A stretch of 64,000 nt of DNA from NCBI RefSeq assembly GCF_031628175.1, contig NZ_JAVLVT010000005.1, positions 186,001-250,000 of the forward strand. Direction: 5' to 3'. Origin of the DNA: Lipingzhangella_A rawalii. Its GTDB lineage: Bacteria; Actinomycetota; Actinomycetes; Streptosporangiales; Streptosporangiaceae. Below, piece by piece: positions 1 through 8,198 of this stretch (position 1 is its first letter; each line of letters starts with the position of its first letter). A model generated the notes under the pieces. It was not told where the DNA came from, ran no database searches, and saw only the letters and a list, made by a program, of their open reading frames with translations. The translations under genes were made by a program, and so were the position numbers.

Positions 1-44
1 TCCCGGCCGTCGCGCTTGGCCACGATGATGTCGATAACGTTCAC
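1..44 (-). CDS. deoA: Thymidine phosphorylase, N-terminal fragment
   Basis: Only the first 14 codons are inside the window; the gene continues past the left edge. It starts at a GTG and reads VNVIDIIVAKRDGR, the usual opening of actinobacterial pyrimidine-nucleoside phosphorylases. A strong AAGGAGG ribosome site lies 6-12 bases upstream and overlaps the stop codon of cdd, so the two genes are probably translationally coupled. As the last visible gene of the nucleoside operon it would cleave imported thymidine or deoxyuridine with phosphate. The call rests on a short stretch plus context. Confidence 0.8.
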   Translation of the reverse strand, partial: MNVIDIIVAKRDGR

Positions 45-54
45 CGGCCCCTCC

Positions 55-456
55 TTATAGGTCGTGTGGCCCGAAGGCCCGCGGGAGCAGGTCGCACAGG
101 CGCAGTGGCCCGTCGGACGTGCCGATCAGTAGCTGTTCCCCGCCGTGCTCGTGCAACAGCTGTCGACAGCGGCCACACGGCATCAAGAAGGCATCCGAGC
201 CGTCCACGCACACGAAGGCCACCAGCCGCCCACCCCCACTCGCGCGCAGCGCCGAAACCAGGCCACACTCCGCACACAGCCCGAGGCCGTAGGAAGCGTT
301 CTCCACATTGCAGCCGGACACGATCCGGCCATCGTCCACGAACGCCGCCGCGCCCACGGGAAACCCGGAATAGGGCGCATAGGCCCCCGCGCGTGCGGTG
401 CTGGCCGCGACACGCAGGCGAGGGAGCCAGTCTGGGGGCGGCGCGGGGGCCGGCAT
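55..456 (-). CDS. cdd: Cytidine deaminase
   Basis: A 133-residue zinc-dependent (deoxy)cytidine deaminase, the normal length for the short tetrameric class. It converts imported cytidine to uridine in the cytoplasm. The zinc site is visible: NVENASYG substrate loop at about 50-57, CAEC at 61-64 and PCGRC at 93-97; the catalytic Glu is E63. The ATG start at 456 shares one base with the stop of the upstream permease gene (TGATG), so it is translated from the same message as the transporter. The neighbouring thymidine phosphorylase completes a pyrimidine nucleoside salvage route. Confidence 0.95.
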   Translation of the reverse strand: MPAPAPPPDWLPRLRVAASTARAGAYAPYSGFPVGAAAFVDDGRIVSGCNVENASYGLGLCAECGLVSALRASGGGRLVAFVCVDGSDAFLMPCGRCRQLLHEHGGEQLLIGTSDGPLRLCDLLPRAFGPHDL

Positions 457-1721
457 CAGGCCCCCTGGCTGCGTCGCCACTGCCGGCCCACGGCCGCGGG
501 TGGTCGCAGCCGCTGGGAGGCCAGGGCGAGCACCAGCAGGGTGGTCATGTGTGGGCTGTAGGTGGCCAGCTGGCGGGGCACGCTGTCGGCGTTGAGGAAC
601 CAGGTCAGCAGGCCGGCCGCCACGACGACACACACCGCGGCCACCATGCGGTTGCCCCGGCGCAGCTGCCACACGGCCACCGCGAGGAGGGCGATACCGA
701 GCAGCAACAACAGTGCGTGCACGGCCTCGCCGCCACCGCGGATCTGGAGCGCGTCCGTGTAGCCGAACAGGCCGGCCCCCATCGCCACGCCGCTGGGCCG
801 CCAGTTGCCGAAGATCATGGCGGCCAGGCCGATGTAACCCCGGCCCCCGGTCTGACCTTCCTGATAGGCCGAGGAGGCCACCATGGCCAGGAACACGCCA
901 CCCATTCCGGCGAGTCCCCCGGAGACCAGCAGCGCGATGTACTTGTAGGTGTACACCGGGATTCCCAGGGACTCGGCGGCGTCCGGGTTCTCCCCGACCG
1001 AGCGCAGCCGCAGCCCGAAGGGGGTGCGCCACAGGATCAGGTAGGTGGCCGGAAGCAGCAGCACCGCGATCAGGGTGATCACGGACATGGACGTGGTCAG
1101 GCCGATGACCAGTGCCGCCAGGTCGCTCACCAGGAACCAGCGCAGCTGTTCCACCGGACCCAGCGCCTGTTCGACCAGCGGCAGGCTGACGCCGGGAAAG
1201 TTCGGGAGGGGGGGTGACTGCCCCGCACCGCCGCCGGGCATACCCTCGAAGAACTGGATGGCGAGGAACCGTACAGCCCCCTCGGCCAGCAGGTTCACTG
1301 CCACCCCGGACACGATGTGGTCCACCCCGAAGGTCACGGTGGCCAGGGCGTGCAGCAGTCCGCCGAGCACGCCGCCGCCGATGCCCGCGACCAGACCGAT
1401 CCAGGGACTCCCGGTGGTCACGGCGAAGTAGGCCCCGAACCACGTCCCGAAGATCATCATTCCTTCGAGACCGATGTTGATGATCCCGGAGCGTTCCGCC
1501 CACAGCCCGCCCAGGGCCGCCAGGCCGATCGGCACCGCGAAGGCGAGCGTGGTGCGGACCGTACCGCTACTGGTGAGCACGTCCATACCGGTGATCAGCC
1601 GCACCCCGGACAGGGCGACGAGAGCCGCCAGCAGAAGGCTGACCAGGCGCCACACGTGGCGGGTGCGCCGTTGCGCGCGCCCCGGGGGACTCGGGGTCAC
1701 CACCTCGGGTGTCACCGTCAT
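456..1721 (-). CDS. Nucleoside ABC transporter permease (second subunit)
   Basis: A 421-residue integral membrane protein of the BPD_transp_2 permease family, similar in role to NupQ of Bacillus or the second permease of BMP-type nucleoside importers. It has about nine to ten hydrophobic segments, and the conserved GIINIGLEGMM element (about residues 72-82), which matches the purine/pyrimidine nucleoside permease group. The ATG start overlaps the stop of the upstream permease as ATGA. With the other permease it forms the membrane channel fed by the BMP lipoprotein at 4402-5505. A proline-rich, charged N-terminal tail of some 25 residues precedes the first membrane segment. Confidence 0.9.
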   Translation of the reverse strand: MTVTPEVVTPSPPGRAQRRTRHVWRLVSLLLAALVALSGVRLITGMDVLTSSGTVRTTLAFAVPIGLAALGGLWAERSGIINIGLEGMMIFGTWFGAYFAVTTGSPWIGLVAGIGGGVLGGLLHALATVTFGVDHIVSGVAVNLLAEGAVRFLAIQFFEGMPGGGAGQSPPLPNFPGVSLPLVEQALGPVEQLRWFLVSDLAALVIGLTTSMSVITLIAVLLLPATYLILWRTPFGLRLRSVGENPDAAESLGIPVYTYKYIALLVSGGLAGMGGVFLAMVASSAYQEGQTGGRGYIGLAAMIFGNWRPSGVAMGAGLFGYTDALQIRGGGEAVHALLLLLGIALLAVAVWQLRRGNRMVAAVCVVVAAGLLTWFLNADSVPRQLATYSPHMTTLLVLALASQRLRPPAAVGRQWRRSQGA

Positions 1722-2821
1722 TCGGACTCCACCCCCGTTCGGCCCAGGGCCTGCCCGACCTGCTGTTGCTGATACCGGCGTGCCCAGCGGTGCACGGCCT
1801 CGTAGACGATGACCACGGTCAGCACCATGGTGGCCTGCATGATCACCGAGATTTCGGTTGGGGTGCCGTGGATCGCCAGGATTTGCGCGGACCGGTCGAG
1901 GAACGCCCAGAACAGTGCGGCCAGCGCGATCCCCAGCGGATGGTTCCGCCCCAGCAGCGCGATCGCGATACCGATAAAGCCCAGACCGGCGGGGAAGTCC
2001 AGGGCGTAGGTGTAGGACTCGCCGAGCAGCTGCGGCATCCCCACCAGCCCGGCCACCGCTCCGGACAGCAGCATCGTGATCAGGGTGATTCGTTTGACGT
2101 TGACGCCGCTGGCGGCCGCCGCGGTGCTGGACTGGCCGGCGGCCCGCAGGTCGTATCCGAAGCGGGTACGGTTCAACACCACCCAGTAGCCGACGCCCAC
2201 GAGGGCAGCGAGCAGCACCAGCCCGAACACGACCCGGTCCGAGCCCAGAAAGTCTCCGGGGATTCCGGGCACCCGTCCGGATTCGTCGATGGGCGGGGTT
2301 CCGATGTTGTTGACCCCGATCGGGACCGCCAACCGGTCCACGTGCAGCAGGTAGGCGGTGATGCCGGTCGCGATGAAGTTCAGCATGATCGTGGAGATGA
2401 CCTCGTGCACACCGCGGGTCACCTTCAGGTACCCCGCGATGCCGGCCCACATTCCGCCCACGAACATCGCGGCGAGGATGATCACCAGCTGGTGCAGCAC
2501 CGGCGGCAGGGTGACCGCTCCACCGAGGGCCGCCGCCAGGAGCGCCGCCAGCCGGTACTGCCCATCCACCCCGATGTTGAACAGTCGCATCTTGAACCCG
2601 ATGGCGACCGCGACGGCGGAGAGGTAGTACGTGGTGCCGTTGTTCAGGATCCGCACCATACTGTCCGGCGTGGTGCCGTGCTCCAGCATGCGCTCGAAGG
2701 TGAGCAGCGGGGGCACGCCGGTGGCGACCAGGACCGCCGAGGTGATCCCCACCGCGATGACCAGAGCCACCGCAACGGCGACCACGACCATCCCGATCGG
2801 ATGTGCCAGCACTCGTTTCAC
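1718..2821 (-). CDS. Nucleoside ABC transporter permease (first subunit)
   Basis: A 367-residue membrane permease paired with the next gene, resembling NupP/YufP. The start is a GTG that overlaps the ATPase stop as GTGA. It begins with a basic stretch and a long hydrophobic segment (VVVAVAVALVIAVGI), then several further membrane spans; the conserved cytoplasmic-loop region around KVTRGVHEVISTIMLN is the EAA-like contact to the ATPase found in this family. The reading frame is also open far upstream inside the ATPase gene, but that part is a shadow. Substrate is inferred as nucleosides from the operon. Confidence 0.9.
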   Translation of the reverse strand: MKRVLAHPIGMVVVAVAVALVIAVGITSAVLVATGVPPLLTFERMLEHGTTPDSMVRILNNGTTYYLSAVAVAIGFKMRLFNIGVDGQYRLAALLAAALGGAVTLPPVLHQLVIILAAMFVGGMWAGIAGYLKVTRGVHEVISTIMLNFIATGITAYLLHVDRLAVPIGVNNIGTPPIDESGRVPGIPGDFLGSDRVVFGLVLLAALVGVGYWVVLNRTRFGYDLRAAGQSSTAAAASGVNVKRITLITMLLSGAVAGLVGMPQLLGESYTYALDFPAGLGFIGIAIALLGRNHPLGIALAALFWAFLDRSAQILAIHGTPTEISVIMQATMVLTVVIVYEAVHRWARRYQQQQVGQALGRTGVESE

Positions 2822-4365
2822 GACGCACCCCCGGTTGCCGCCGTGGCCCCGGTCATCGCCGACCCCAGCTCTTCGGGGGTGAGCGCGTGGGGGTTGTCGA
2901 TCTCGGTCACGAGCCGGCCACGCAGGATCACGTGCAGGGTGTCGGACATGCCGATCAACTCGTCCAGGTCCGCGGAGATCAGCAGCACGCCCAGACCCTC
3001 GTGCCGGGCGGCGCGGAGATGCTCCCAGATCGCGGCCTGTGCCCCCACGTCCACGCCGCGGGTGGGATGCGCGGCGAGGAGCACGGTGGGTGCGGAACTC
3101 ATCTCCCGACCGACGATGAGCTTCTGCTGGTTCCCCCCGGACAGCGCATCGGCCAGCACGTCGATGCCAGGGGTACGGACGTCGTAGCGGTCCACGATAC
3201 GGCGCGTGTCGGCGCGGGCTCCCGCACGGTCGATCCAGACCCCGCGGGCGTTGGGCGGCTGCGTCTGGTGTCCCAGCATCCGGTTCTCCCACAGCGGGGA
3301 GTCCAGCAGGAGGCCGTGCCGGTGCCGGTCCTCAGGGATATAGGCCACACCCTTCTCCCGCAGGCTGCGGGTGGTATCTCCGGTGACGTCCTGGCCGGCC
3401 ACCCGCACGGTTCCGGCGCTGGGCTGGCGCATGCCCATCACCGCCTCGACCAGTTCGGCCTGGCCGTTGCCCTCCACCCCGGCGATCCCGACGATCTCCC
3501 CGGCGTGCACCCGCAGGCTGACATCCTCCACGACGGCGCGTTCCCCGGAGTGCACCGTCAATCCCTGTAGCTCCAGCAGCGGCCGGTCGGTCACGGTGGA
3601 CTCCCGCAGCTCCGGAACAGGAAGCTGCTCGCCCACCATGAGGGTGGCCAGCTCGCGGGCGCTGGTCTCGGTGGGATCCACGGTGGCGACCGTGGTGCCC
3701 CGACGGATCACCGTGATCGTGTCCGCGATGGACAGCACCTCGTCGAGTTTGTGCGAGATGAACAGGACCGTGAGCCCTTCTCGGGTCAACTCCCGCAGGT
3801 TGCCGAACAGTTCCGCAACCTCCTGCGGTACCAGCACGGCGGTGGGCTCGTCCAGGATCACGGTGTGCGCCCCGCGGTAGAGCACTTTGAGGATCTCCAC
3901 CCGCTGTCGCTGCCCGACCCCCAGTTCGGCCATCCGCTCGTCGGGGTCAACCCCCAGGCCATAGGCCTCCGACAGTTCGAGGATGCGCGCGCGGGCCCGC
4001 GCGCCGATGCCGTGGCGCCGCTCCGCCCCCAGCACGACGTTCTCCAGCACGGTCAGATTGTCGGCCAGCATGAAGTGCTGGTGCACCATGCCGATCCCGT
4101 GCCGGATGGCCTCGGACGGTGACCCCAGCCGGACCGTGGTGCCACCGACCGAGATCGTTCCCTCGTCGGGCTGGTGCATCCCGTAGAGGATCTTCATCAG
4201 CGTGGACTTGCCGGCGCCGTTCTCCCCGACGATGGCGTGCACGGTCCCCGGGGCGACCCGGATATCGATGTCGTGGTTGGCCACGACCCCCGGGAACCGT
4301 TTCGTGATCCCGTGGAGTTCGACGGCTGCCGGAACGTCCGGCGGGCTCGCTGCCCCGTCGCTCAT
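2818..4365 (-). CDS. Nucleoside ABC transporter, double ATP-binding protein
   Basis: A 515-residue ATPase with two fused nucleotide-binding halves, like NupO/YufO and the sugar ATPases RbsA/XylG. The first half has Walker A GENGAGKST at 47-55, a signature VGQRQRVEIL and Walker B VILDEPTAVL. The second half has a degenerate P-loop (GVEGNGQAEL) but a good signature LSGGNQQKLIV, the asymmetry typical of this subfamily. It energises uptake through the two permeases. The gene follows the binding-protein gene by 36 bases and overlaps the permease start, so all parts are made from one transcript. Confidence 0.93.
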   Translation of the reverse strand: MSDGAASPPDVPAAVELHGITKRFPGVVANHDIDIRVAPGTVHAIVGENGAGKSTLMKILYGMHQPDEGTISVGGTTVRLGSPSEAIRHGIGMVHQHFMLADNLTVLENVVLGAERRHGIGARARARILELSEAYGLGVDPDERMAELGVGQRQRVEILKVLYRGAHTVILDEPTAVLVPQEVAELFGNLRELTREGLTVLFISHKLDEVLSIADTITVIRRGTTVATVDPTETSARELATLMVGEQLPVPELRESTVTDRPLLELQGLTVHSGERAVVEDVSLRVHAGEIVGIAGVEGNGQAELVEAVMGMRQPSAGTVRVAGQDVTGDTTRSLREKGVAYIPEDRHRHGLLLDSPLWENRMLGHQTQPPNARGVWIDRAGARADTRRIVDRYDVRTPGIDVLADALSGGNQQKLIVGREMSSAPTVLLAAHPTRGVDVGAQAAIWEHLRAARHEGLGVLLISADLDELIGMSDTLHVILRGRLVTEIDNPHALTPEELGSAMTGATAATGGAS

Positions 4366-4401
4366 GGTCTCCGGCCTCTTCTGTGGCGGTTTCCGGGATG
4401 G

Positions 4402-5505
4402 TTAGGGTTCGGCCGGTACCTCGATGTCGCCGTCGATGATCTGCTGGCGCAGGTCGTCGAGTTCCTCGGTGTAGTCCGAGATCAGATCCTCGTTGGAGTC
4501 GGAGTAGTCCACGCCCTCGTTGGCAAGGTCGAACCGCTCGATACCACCGTCGACGGCACCGTCCCCGACGTCCTGCACGAACTCGAACACCGCGGTGTCG
4601 ACCCGCTTGATCGCCGAGGTGAGCACGTAGGGCTGGGACTCCTCGGGAGCGTTGAGGTACTGGTCGGAGTCCACCCCGATGAACAGCTCCTCGCGGTCGG
4701 TCGCGGCCTCGAGAACTCCGGTTCCGGAGGCGCCGGCAGCGTGGTAGATCACATCGGCGCCCGCGTCGTACTGGCCCTCGGCCGCGGACCGGCCGCGGGC
4801 TGGGTCGTTGAAGCCGTCGAAGTCGGGGGGCTGGGTCAGGTAGTCCGTGTCCACCTCGACGTCCGGGTTGATGTGCTCGACCCCGGCCACGTATCCGGCC
4901 TCGAACTTCCCGATCAGCGGCACCTCGACCCCGCCGATGAACCCGACGTGGTCCGTCTCGGTGGCCATCGCCGCGGCCGCACCGACCAGGAACGAGGCCT
5001 CCTCCTCGGCGAACAGCAGACTGGTCACGTTCGCCAGCGGATCATCGGGGAACTCGGCCCCGTCCTCCTCCTGCTGTTCGAGAACCTGGGTCATGTCCTC
5101 GTCGACGATCGCGAACTCCACATCCGGGTACTGCGGAGCGACCTCGAGCATGGCGGGGCCGTAGGCGAATCCGACTCCGATGACCGGGTTCATGCCCTCC
5201 TCGGCCATGAGTTCCAGACGCTCGACCTTCTCCGCGTCACTCTCTCCCTCGGAGGCCTCGATGTCGTTGACTTCCAGGTCGAGCTCCTCGGACACCAGCT
5301 CCAGGCCCGCGTAGGCAGCGTCATTGAACGAACGGTCGCCCCGTCCCCCGATGTCGTAGGCCAGGCCCACGTTCAGCGCATCGGCGTCCGGCCCGTCGCC
5401 ATTTCCAGCGCCGTCGCCGTTCTCGCCGGTGTCACAGGCGGTCATGGCTACGGTCAACGTTCCTGCGGCGACGCAGGCCGTCACCTTCCGGGCGATCTTC
5501 ACCAT
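4402..5505 (-). CDS. BMP family nucleoside-binding lipoprotein
   Basis: A 367-residue extracellular solute-binding protein of the BMP/PnrA family, tethered by a lipid at C24 (signal peptide MVKIARKVTA..., lipobox MTAC). The opening of the mature domain (NVGLAYDIGGRGDRSFND) is the family hallmark: the GGRGDRSFN loop contacts the nucleoside. I chose the ATG at 5505 because AGGGGAG lies just upstream; the longer GTG start has no ribosome site. It is the first gene of the nucleoside operon and probably gives its specificity. The mature protein is very acidic, common in actinomycete lipoproteins. Confidence 0.93.
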   Translation of the reverse strand: MVKIARKVTACVAAGTLTVAMTACDTGENGDGAGNGDGPDADALNVGLAYDIGGRGDRSFNDAAYAGLELVSEELDLEVNDIEASEGESDAEKVERLELMAEEGMNPVIGVGFAYGPAMLEVAPQYPDVEFAIVDEDMTQVLEQQEEDGAEFPDDPLANVTSLLFAEEEASFLVGAAAAMATETDHVGFIGGVEVPLIGKFEAGYVAGVEHINPDVEVDTDYLTQPPDFDGFNDPARGRSAAEGQYDAGADVIYHAAGASGTGVLEAATDREELFIGVDSDQYLNAPEESQPYVLTSAIKRVDTAVFEFVQDVGDGAVDGGIERFDLANEGVDYSDSNEDLISDYTEELDDLRQQIIDGDIEVPAEP

Positions 5506-5847
5506 CGGCTCCCCTCTGAACCCCGCGGTGGCCCGACCTGACCGGGAACACACCAGCTCATCGTCCTGGGCGGAGGTTATCCGGTCATCGGGGGTATACC
5601 CCGGGGCGCCACGGCCTTTGTTATGAATGCGAGAGCAGAGCGCAACGGACGTTACCGGCAGGTTGTCGGGGTTCGCTGCGCTTGCGGGACATTAGCTCAG
5701 CCACGGGGACGCGACCTCAACGGCGATCCTTGCCAAAGGCGCGTGGGGCGCTTGGTAGTGGCGTGAACTCGCCTGGGGCCACCATCTCGGGCGGCACCGC
5801 CAGCGCGGGGTCGTGCGAACCATGAAGGTCCCGCGCTCCGCGCACGG
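5506..5847. promoter_or_regulatory. Upstream region of the nucleoside operon with a 12-bp palindrome
   Basis: No gene is seen in these 342 bases. The perfect palindrome GGGGTATACCCC at 5591-5602, about 85 bases upstream of the BMP gene, is the only clear element and is placed like an operator. A possible minus-strand promoter (TTGCGC with TAACAA some 16 bases on) lies just upstream of it around 5615-5645, but it is weak. Confidence 0.4.
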
Positions 5848-6699
5848 TCAGCCCTCTTCCTCGAGGAACTCCACAACGGCGGTCTTCAGGCCGCGGGCCG
5901 CCACGGCCGTGCGGTGATCCCGCCCCGGGATCCGCAGTGTGCGCGCGTCGGTGAGCCTCTCCGCCAACAGCTCCATGTCCGTGGCCAACTCGTCCTCGGT
6001 ACCGGCGGCCAGCAGGAGCGGGGAGACCCCGGGTGCGGGGTCGGCGGTGAACGGGTGCTGCTGTTCGCCCTGTTGGCAGGCGGCCAACGCCGCCTGGTCG
6101 TTACCCGGTAGCGCGCTGGCCGCGGCCAGGACGGCGTCGGCCGTCCCAGGGTCGCTACGCCCTGCCACCCGAGGGGCGCTGTAGGGACCGAAGCCCGCCA
6201 GCGCCGCCCGCCGGACCCGCCCCGGATGACTGCGCATGAATTCCCAGACCATCCGGGAGCCCATGGAGTAGGCCACCACATCGACCCGACCGAGGTCGAA
6301 GGAGTCCAGCACGGCCTCCAGGTCGGCGACATGCTGGGCCGGGCTGTAGTAGCTGGCCTGCTGGGGTTTGGCGCTGGCCCCGTGCCCACGCAAGTCGAGA
6401 CCGACGACGGTGCGTCCGGCCGTCGTCAGGGCCCGCACCCAGCCCGTCTGTTCCCAGTTGAACCGGAAGCTGGAGCCGAAGCCGTGCACGAGGAGCACCG
6501 GAGGCGGGCCGGCCGGTTGGGTTGGGCACGTGCCGTCCGACTCCGGGCCGGCGGGCGGGGTGGCCTCGGGTGCGGATCCCGACGCGGTGTCACCTGGCTC
6601 ACCTGGGTCGACCCGGTAGGAACGCACGTACACGGTGGGCTCCCGGTCCACGTCGCGCGTGGTCACACCCGAGGTGGACGGGGCAGGATGGGGTGTCAT
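5848..6699 (-). CDS. Alpha/beta hydrolase, probable AcoC-like partner of the 2-oxoacid dehydrogenase
   Basis: A 283-residue alpha/beta-hydrolase-fold protein. Visible elements are the oxyanion loop VHGFGSS (71-77), the nucleophile elbow AYSMGS with S145, a probable acid D236 in GTEDEL and H262 in GRDHRTAV. A Pro/Gly-rich N-terminal stretch (about 1-65) is unstructured. It starts 15 bases after the lipoyl-domain gene. In acetoin dehydrogenase E2 (AcoC) a lipoyl domain is fused to exactly this fold, so this protein plus the lipoyl protein may be a split E2. It could instead be an independent esterase or thioesterase. Confidence 0.8.
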   Translation of the reverse strand: MTPHPAPSTSGVTTRDVDREPTVYVRSYRVDPGEPGDTASGSAPEATPPAGPESDGTCPTQPAGPPPVLLVHGFGSSFRFNWEQTGWVRALTTAGRTVVGLDLRGHGASAKPQQASYYSPAQHVADLEAVLDSFDLGRVDVVAYSMGSRMVWEFMRSHPGRVRRAALAGFGPYSAPRVAGRSDPGTADAVLAAASALPGNDQAALAACQQGEQQHPFTADPAPGVSPLLLAAGTEDELATDMELLAERLTDARTLRIPGRDHRTAVAARGLKTAVVEFLEEEG

Positions 6700-6714
6700 T
6701 CTCGGGATGCTCCT

Positions 6715-7107
6715 CTACTCCTCCGGTGGACGGAGCCGCACGCGGCGCTGCCGGGGTTCGGATCCCGTCGGGACCGTTCCCACGATCCCGGCGGAGTCGG
6801 ATCCGTGCTCTCGGCCTTCCGCGGCACCGGTCGCGGTTTCCGTGCTGTCCGTGCTGGTGCCGGGATCGTCTCCGGAGAACGAGACGAGGGGCGCCCCGAC
6901 CGGAACCACGGTTCCCGGCTCGGCGTGGAGCTGCGTGACGGTCCCGGAGCAGGGGGAGGGGATCTCCACCGTGGACTTCGTGGTCTCGACCTCCACCATG
7001 GCTTCGTTCCGCTCCACATGTTGACCCGGGGTCACCAGCCACTCCACCACGGTCGCCTCGACGAGGCCCTCACCTAGGTCGGGCAGCACGAAGGTCTGCT
7101 CGCTCAT
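6715..7107 (-). CDS. Free-standing lipoyl-domain protein of a 2-oxoacid dehydrogenase complex
   Basis: A 130-residue protein with one biotinyl/lipoyl domain (about residues 3-77) and a disordered, Ser/Thr/Glu- and Arg-rich tail. The modified lysine is in VETTKSTVEIP (K44 counting from the ATG at 7107). The peripheral subunit-binding domain and the chloramphenicol-acetyltransferase-like catalytic domain of a normal E2 are absent. Start: the frame opens with TTG then ATG; the ATG shares one base with the E1 beta stop (TGATG) and is preferred. It probably carries the acyl group between E1 and an acyl acceptor step. Confidence 0.85.
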   Translation of the reverse strand: MSEQTFVLPDLGEGLVEATVVEWLVTPGQHVERNEAMVEVETTKSTVEIPSPCSGTVTQLHAEPGTVVPVGAPLVSFSGDDPGTSTDSTETATGAAEGREHGSDSAGIVGTVPTGSEPRQRRVRLRPPEE

Positions 7108-8198
7108 CAAAACTCCAGGGTGTGTTGGACCGCGAGTAGGATGCGGTCGAGCGTCGGTAGGTACTGATGTTCCAGCGGGCCCGCCGGGTAGGGAACGTCG
7201 AATCCGCTCACCCGCTGCACGGGGGCGCGCAGCTCACCGAAGCAGCGCTCCATGAGGCGTGCGGAGACCTCCGCCCCCAGCCCTGCGGTCAACGGGGCTT
7301 CGTGCACCACCACCGCACGTCCGGTGCGGGCCACGGATGCGGCCAGGCCCGCGGTGTCCAGCGGTTTCAGCCACCGCAGGTCCAGCACTTCCAGGTCCAC
7401 ACCGTCCTCCGCGGCGAGTTCCGCGACCTCGAGGCAGGTTCGGACCATCGACCCCCAGCACACCAGGGTGGCGTGCCGGCCTGGTCGCGCCACGCGGCTG
7501 GTGCCCAGCGGAGCCGCGTCCAGCTCCTGGGTGCTGTCCGGTGGGGGAAGCTGGATCTGCTCCCGGTCCCAGTAACGGGCCTTGGGTTCCAGGAAGATCA
7601 CCGGGTCGTCGCAGCGCACCGACTGCAACAGCAGTGTGTAGGCCTCGGCCGGGGTGGACGGCGCGACCACGTTGAGCCCGGGAACGTGCGCGAACAGGGA
7701 CTCCAGGCTCTCGCCGTGGTGTTCGGGGGCCTGGATACCGCCGAAGCTGGGTAGCCGCAGCGTCACGGGCATCGGGAACGCGCCCCGGGACCGGTAGCGC
7801 ATACGGGCCAGCTGGTTCACGATCTGGTCGACGGCGGGGTAGGCGAAACCGTCGAACTGGAGCTCCGGGATTGGCCGCCACCCCTGCATGGCCAGGCCCA
7901 CGCACAGGCCCATGATTCCGGACTCGGCCAGGGGAGTGTCGAACACCCGGTGGTGGCCGTGCCGTTCCTGGAGCCCGGCGGTGACCCGGAACACCCCACC
8001 CAGCCGTCCCACATCCTCGCCGAGGACCAGAGTGCGCGGATCCTCGGTCAGGGCACGGTCCAGGGCGGCGTTGAGCGCCTGCCGGAGGTCCGGCCCCTCG
8101 TGGTGTGCCTCGGGGCGGCGCGACGCCGACGCCGACGCCGACGCCGACACTGCGGTCCCCGGCCCCTGGCCGGAATCGGCGTGCAGTAGCTGGCTCAT
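7107..8198 (-). CDS. 2-oxoacid dehydrogenase E1 component, beta subunit
   Basis: A 363-residue transketolase-like beta subunit of a thiamine-diphosphate 2-oxoacid dehydrogenase. Conserved blocks are LGEDVGRLGGVFRVT (about 58-72), FDTPLAESGIMG, PEHHGESLESLF and VIFLEPKARYW, which fit the branched-chain/pyruvate E1 beta family. Residues about 17-26 are a low-complexity Ser-Ala run (AVSASASASASRR) made by a hexanucleotide repeat and are probably a flexible tail. The start ATG overlaps the E1 alpha stop as ATGA, so alpha and beta are coupled and should form the alpha2beta2 heterotetramer. Confidence 0.93.
   Translation of the reverse strand: MSQLLHADSGQGPGTAVSASASASASRRPEAHHEGPDLRQALNAALDRALTEDPRTLVLGEDVGRLGGVFRVTAGLQERHGHHRVFDTPLAESGIMGLCVGLAMQGWRPIPELQFDGFAYPAVDQIVNQLARMRYRSRGAFPMPVTLRLPSFGGIQAPEHHGESLESLFAHVPGLNVVAPSTPAEAYTLLLQSVRCDDPVIFLEPKARYWDREQIQLPPPDSTQELDAAPLGTSRVARPGRHATLVCWGSMVRTCLEVAELAAEDGVDLEVLDLRWLKPLDTAGLAASVARTGRAVVVHEAPLTAGLGAEVSARLMERCFGELRAPVQRVSGFDVPYPAGPLEHQYLPTLDRILLAVQHTLEF
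8122..8148. repeat. Hexanucleotide repeat (GACGCC) in E1 beta
   Basis: Four exact copies of GACGCC plus a partial copy, inside the E1 beta reading frame. Because the unit is six bases, slippage would add or remove Ser-Ala pairs without a frameshift in the N-terminal tail. Confidence 0.85.

Noticed and set aside
8121..8150. Short CRISPR-like or satellite array
   Set aside because: The six-base units are coding, have no spacers and total fewer than 30 bases.
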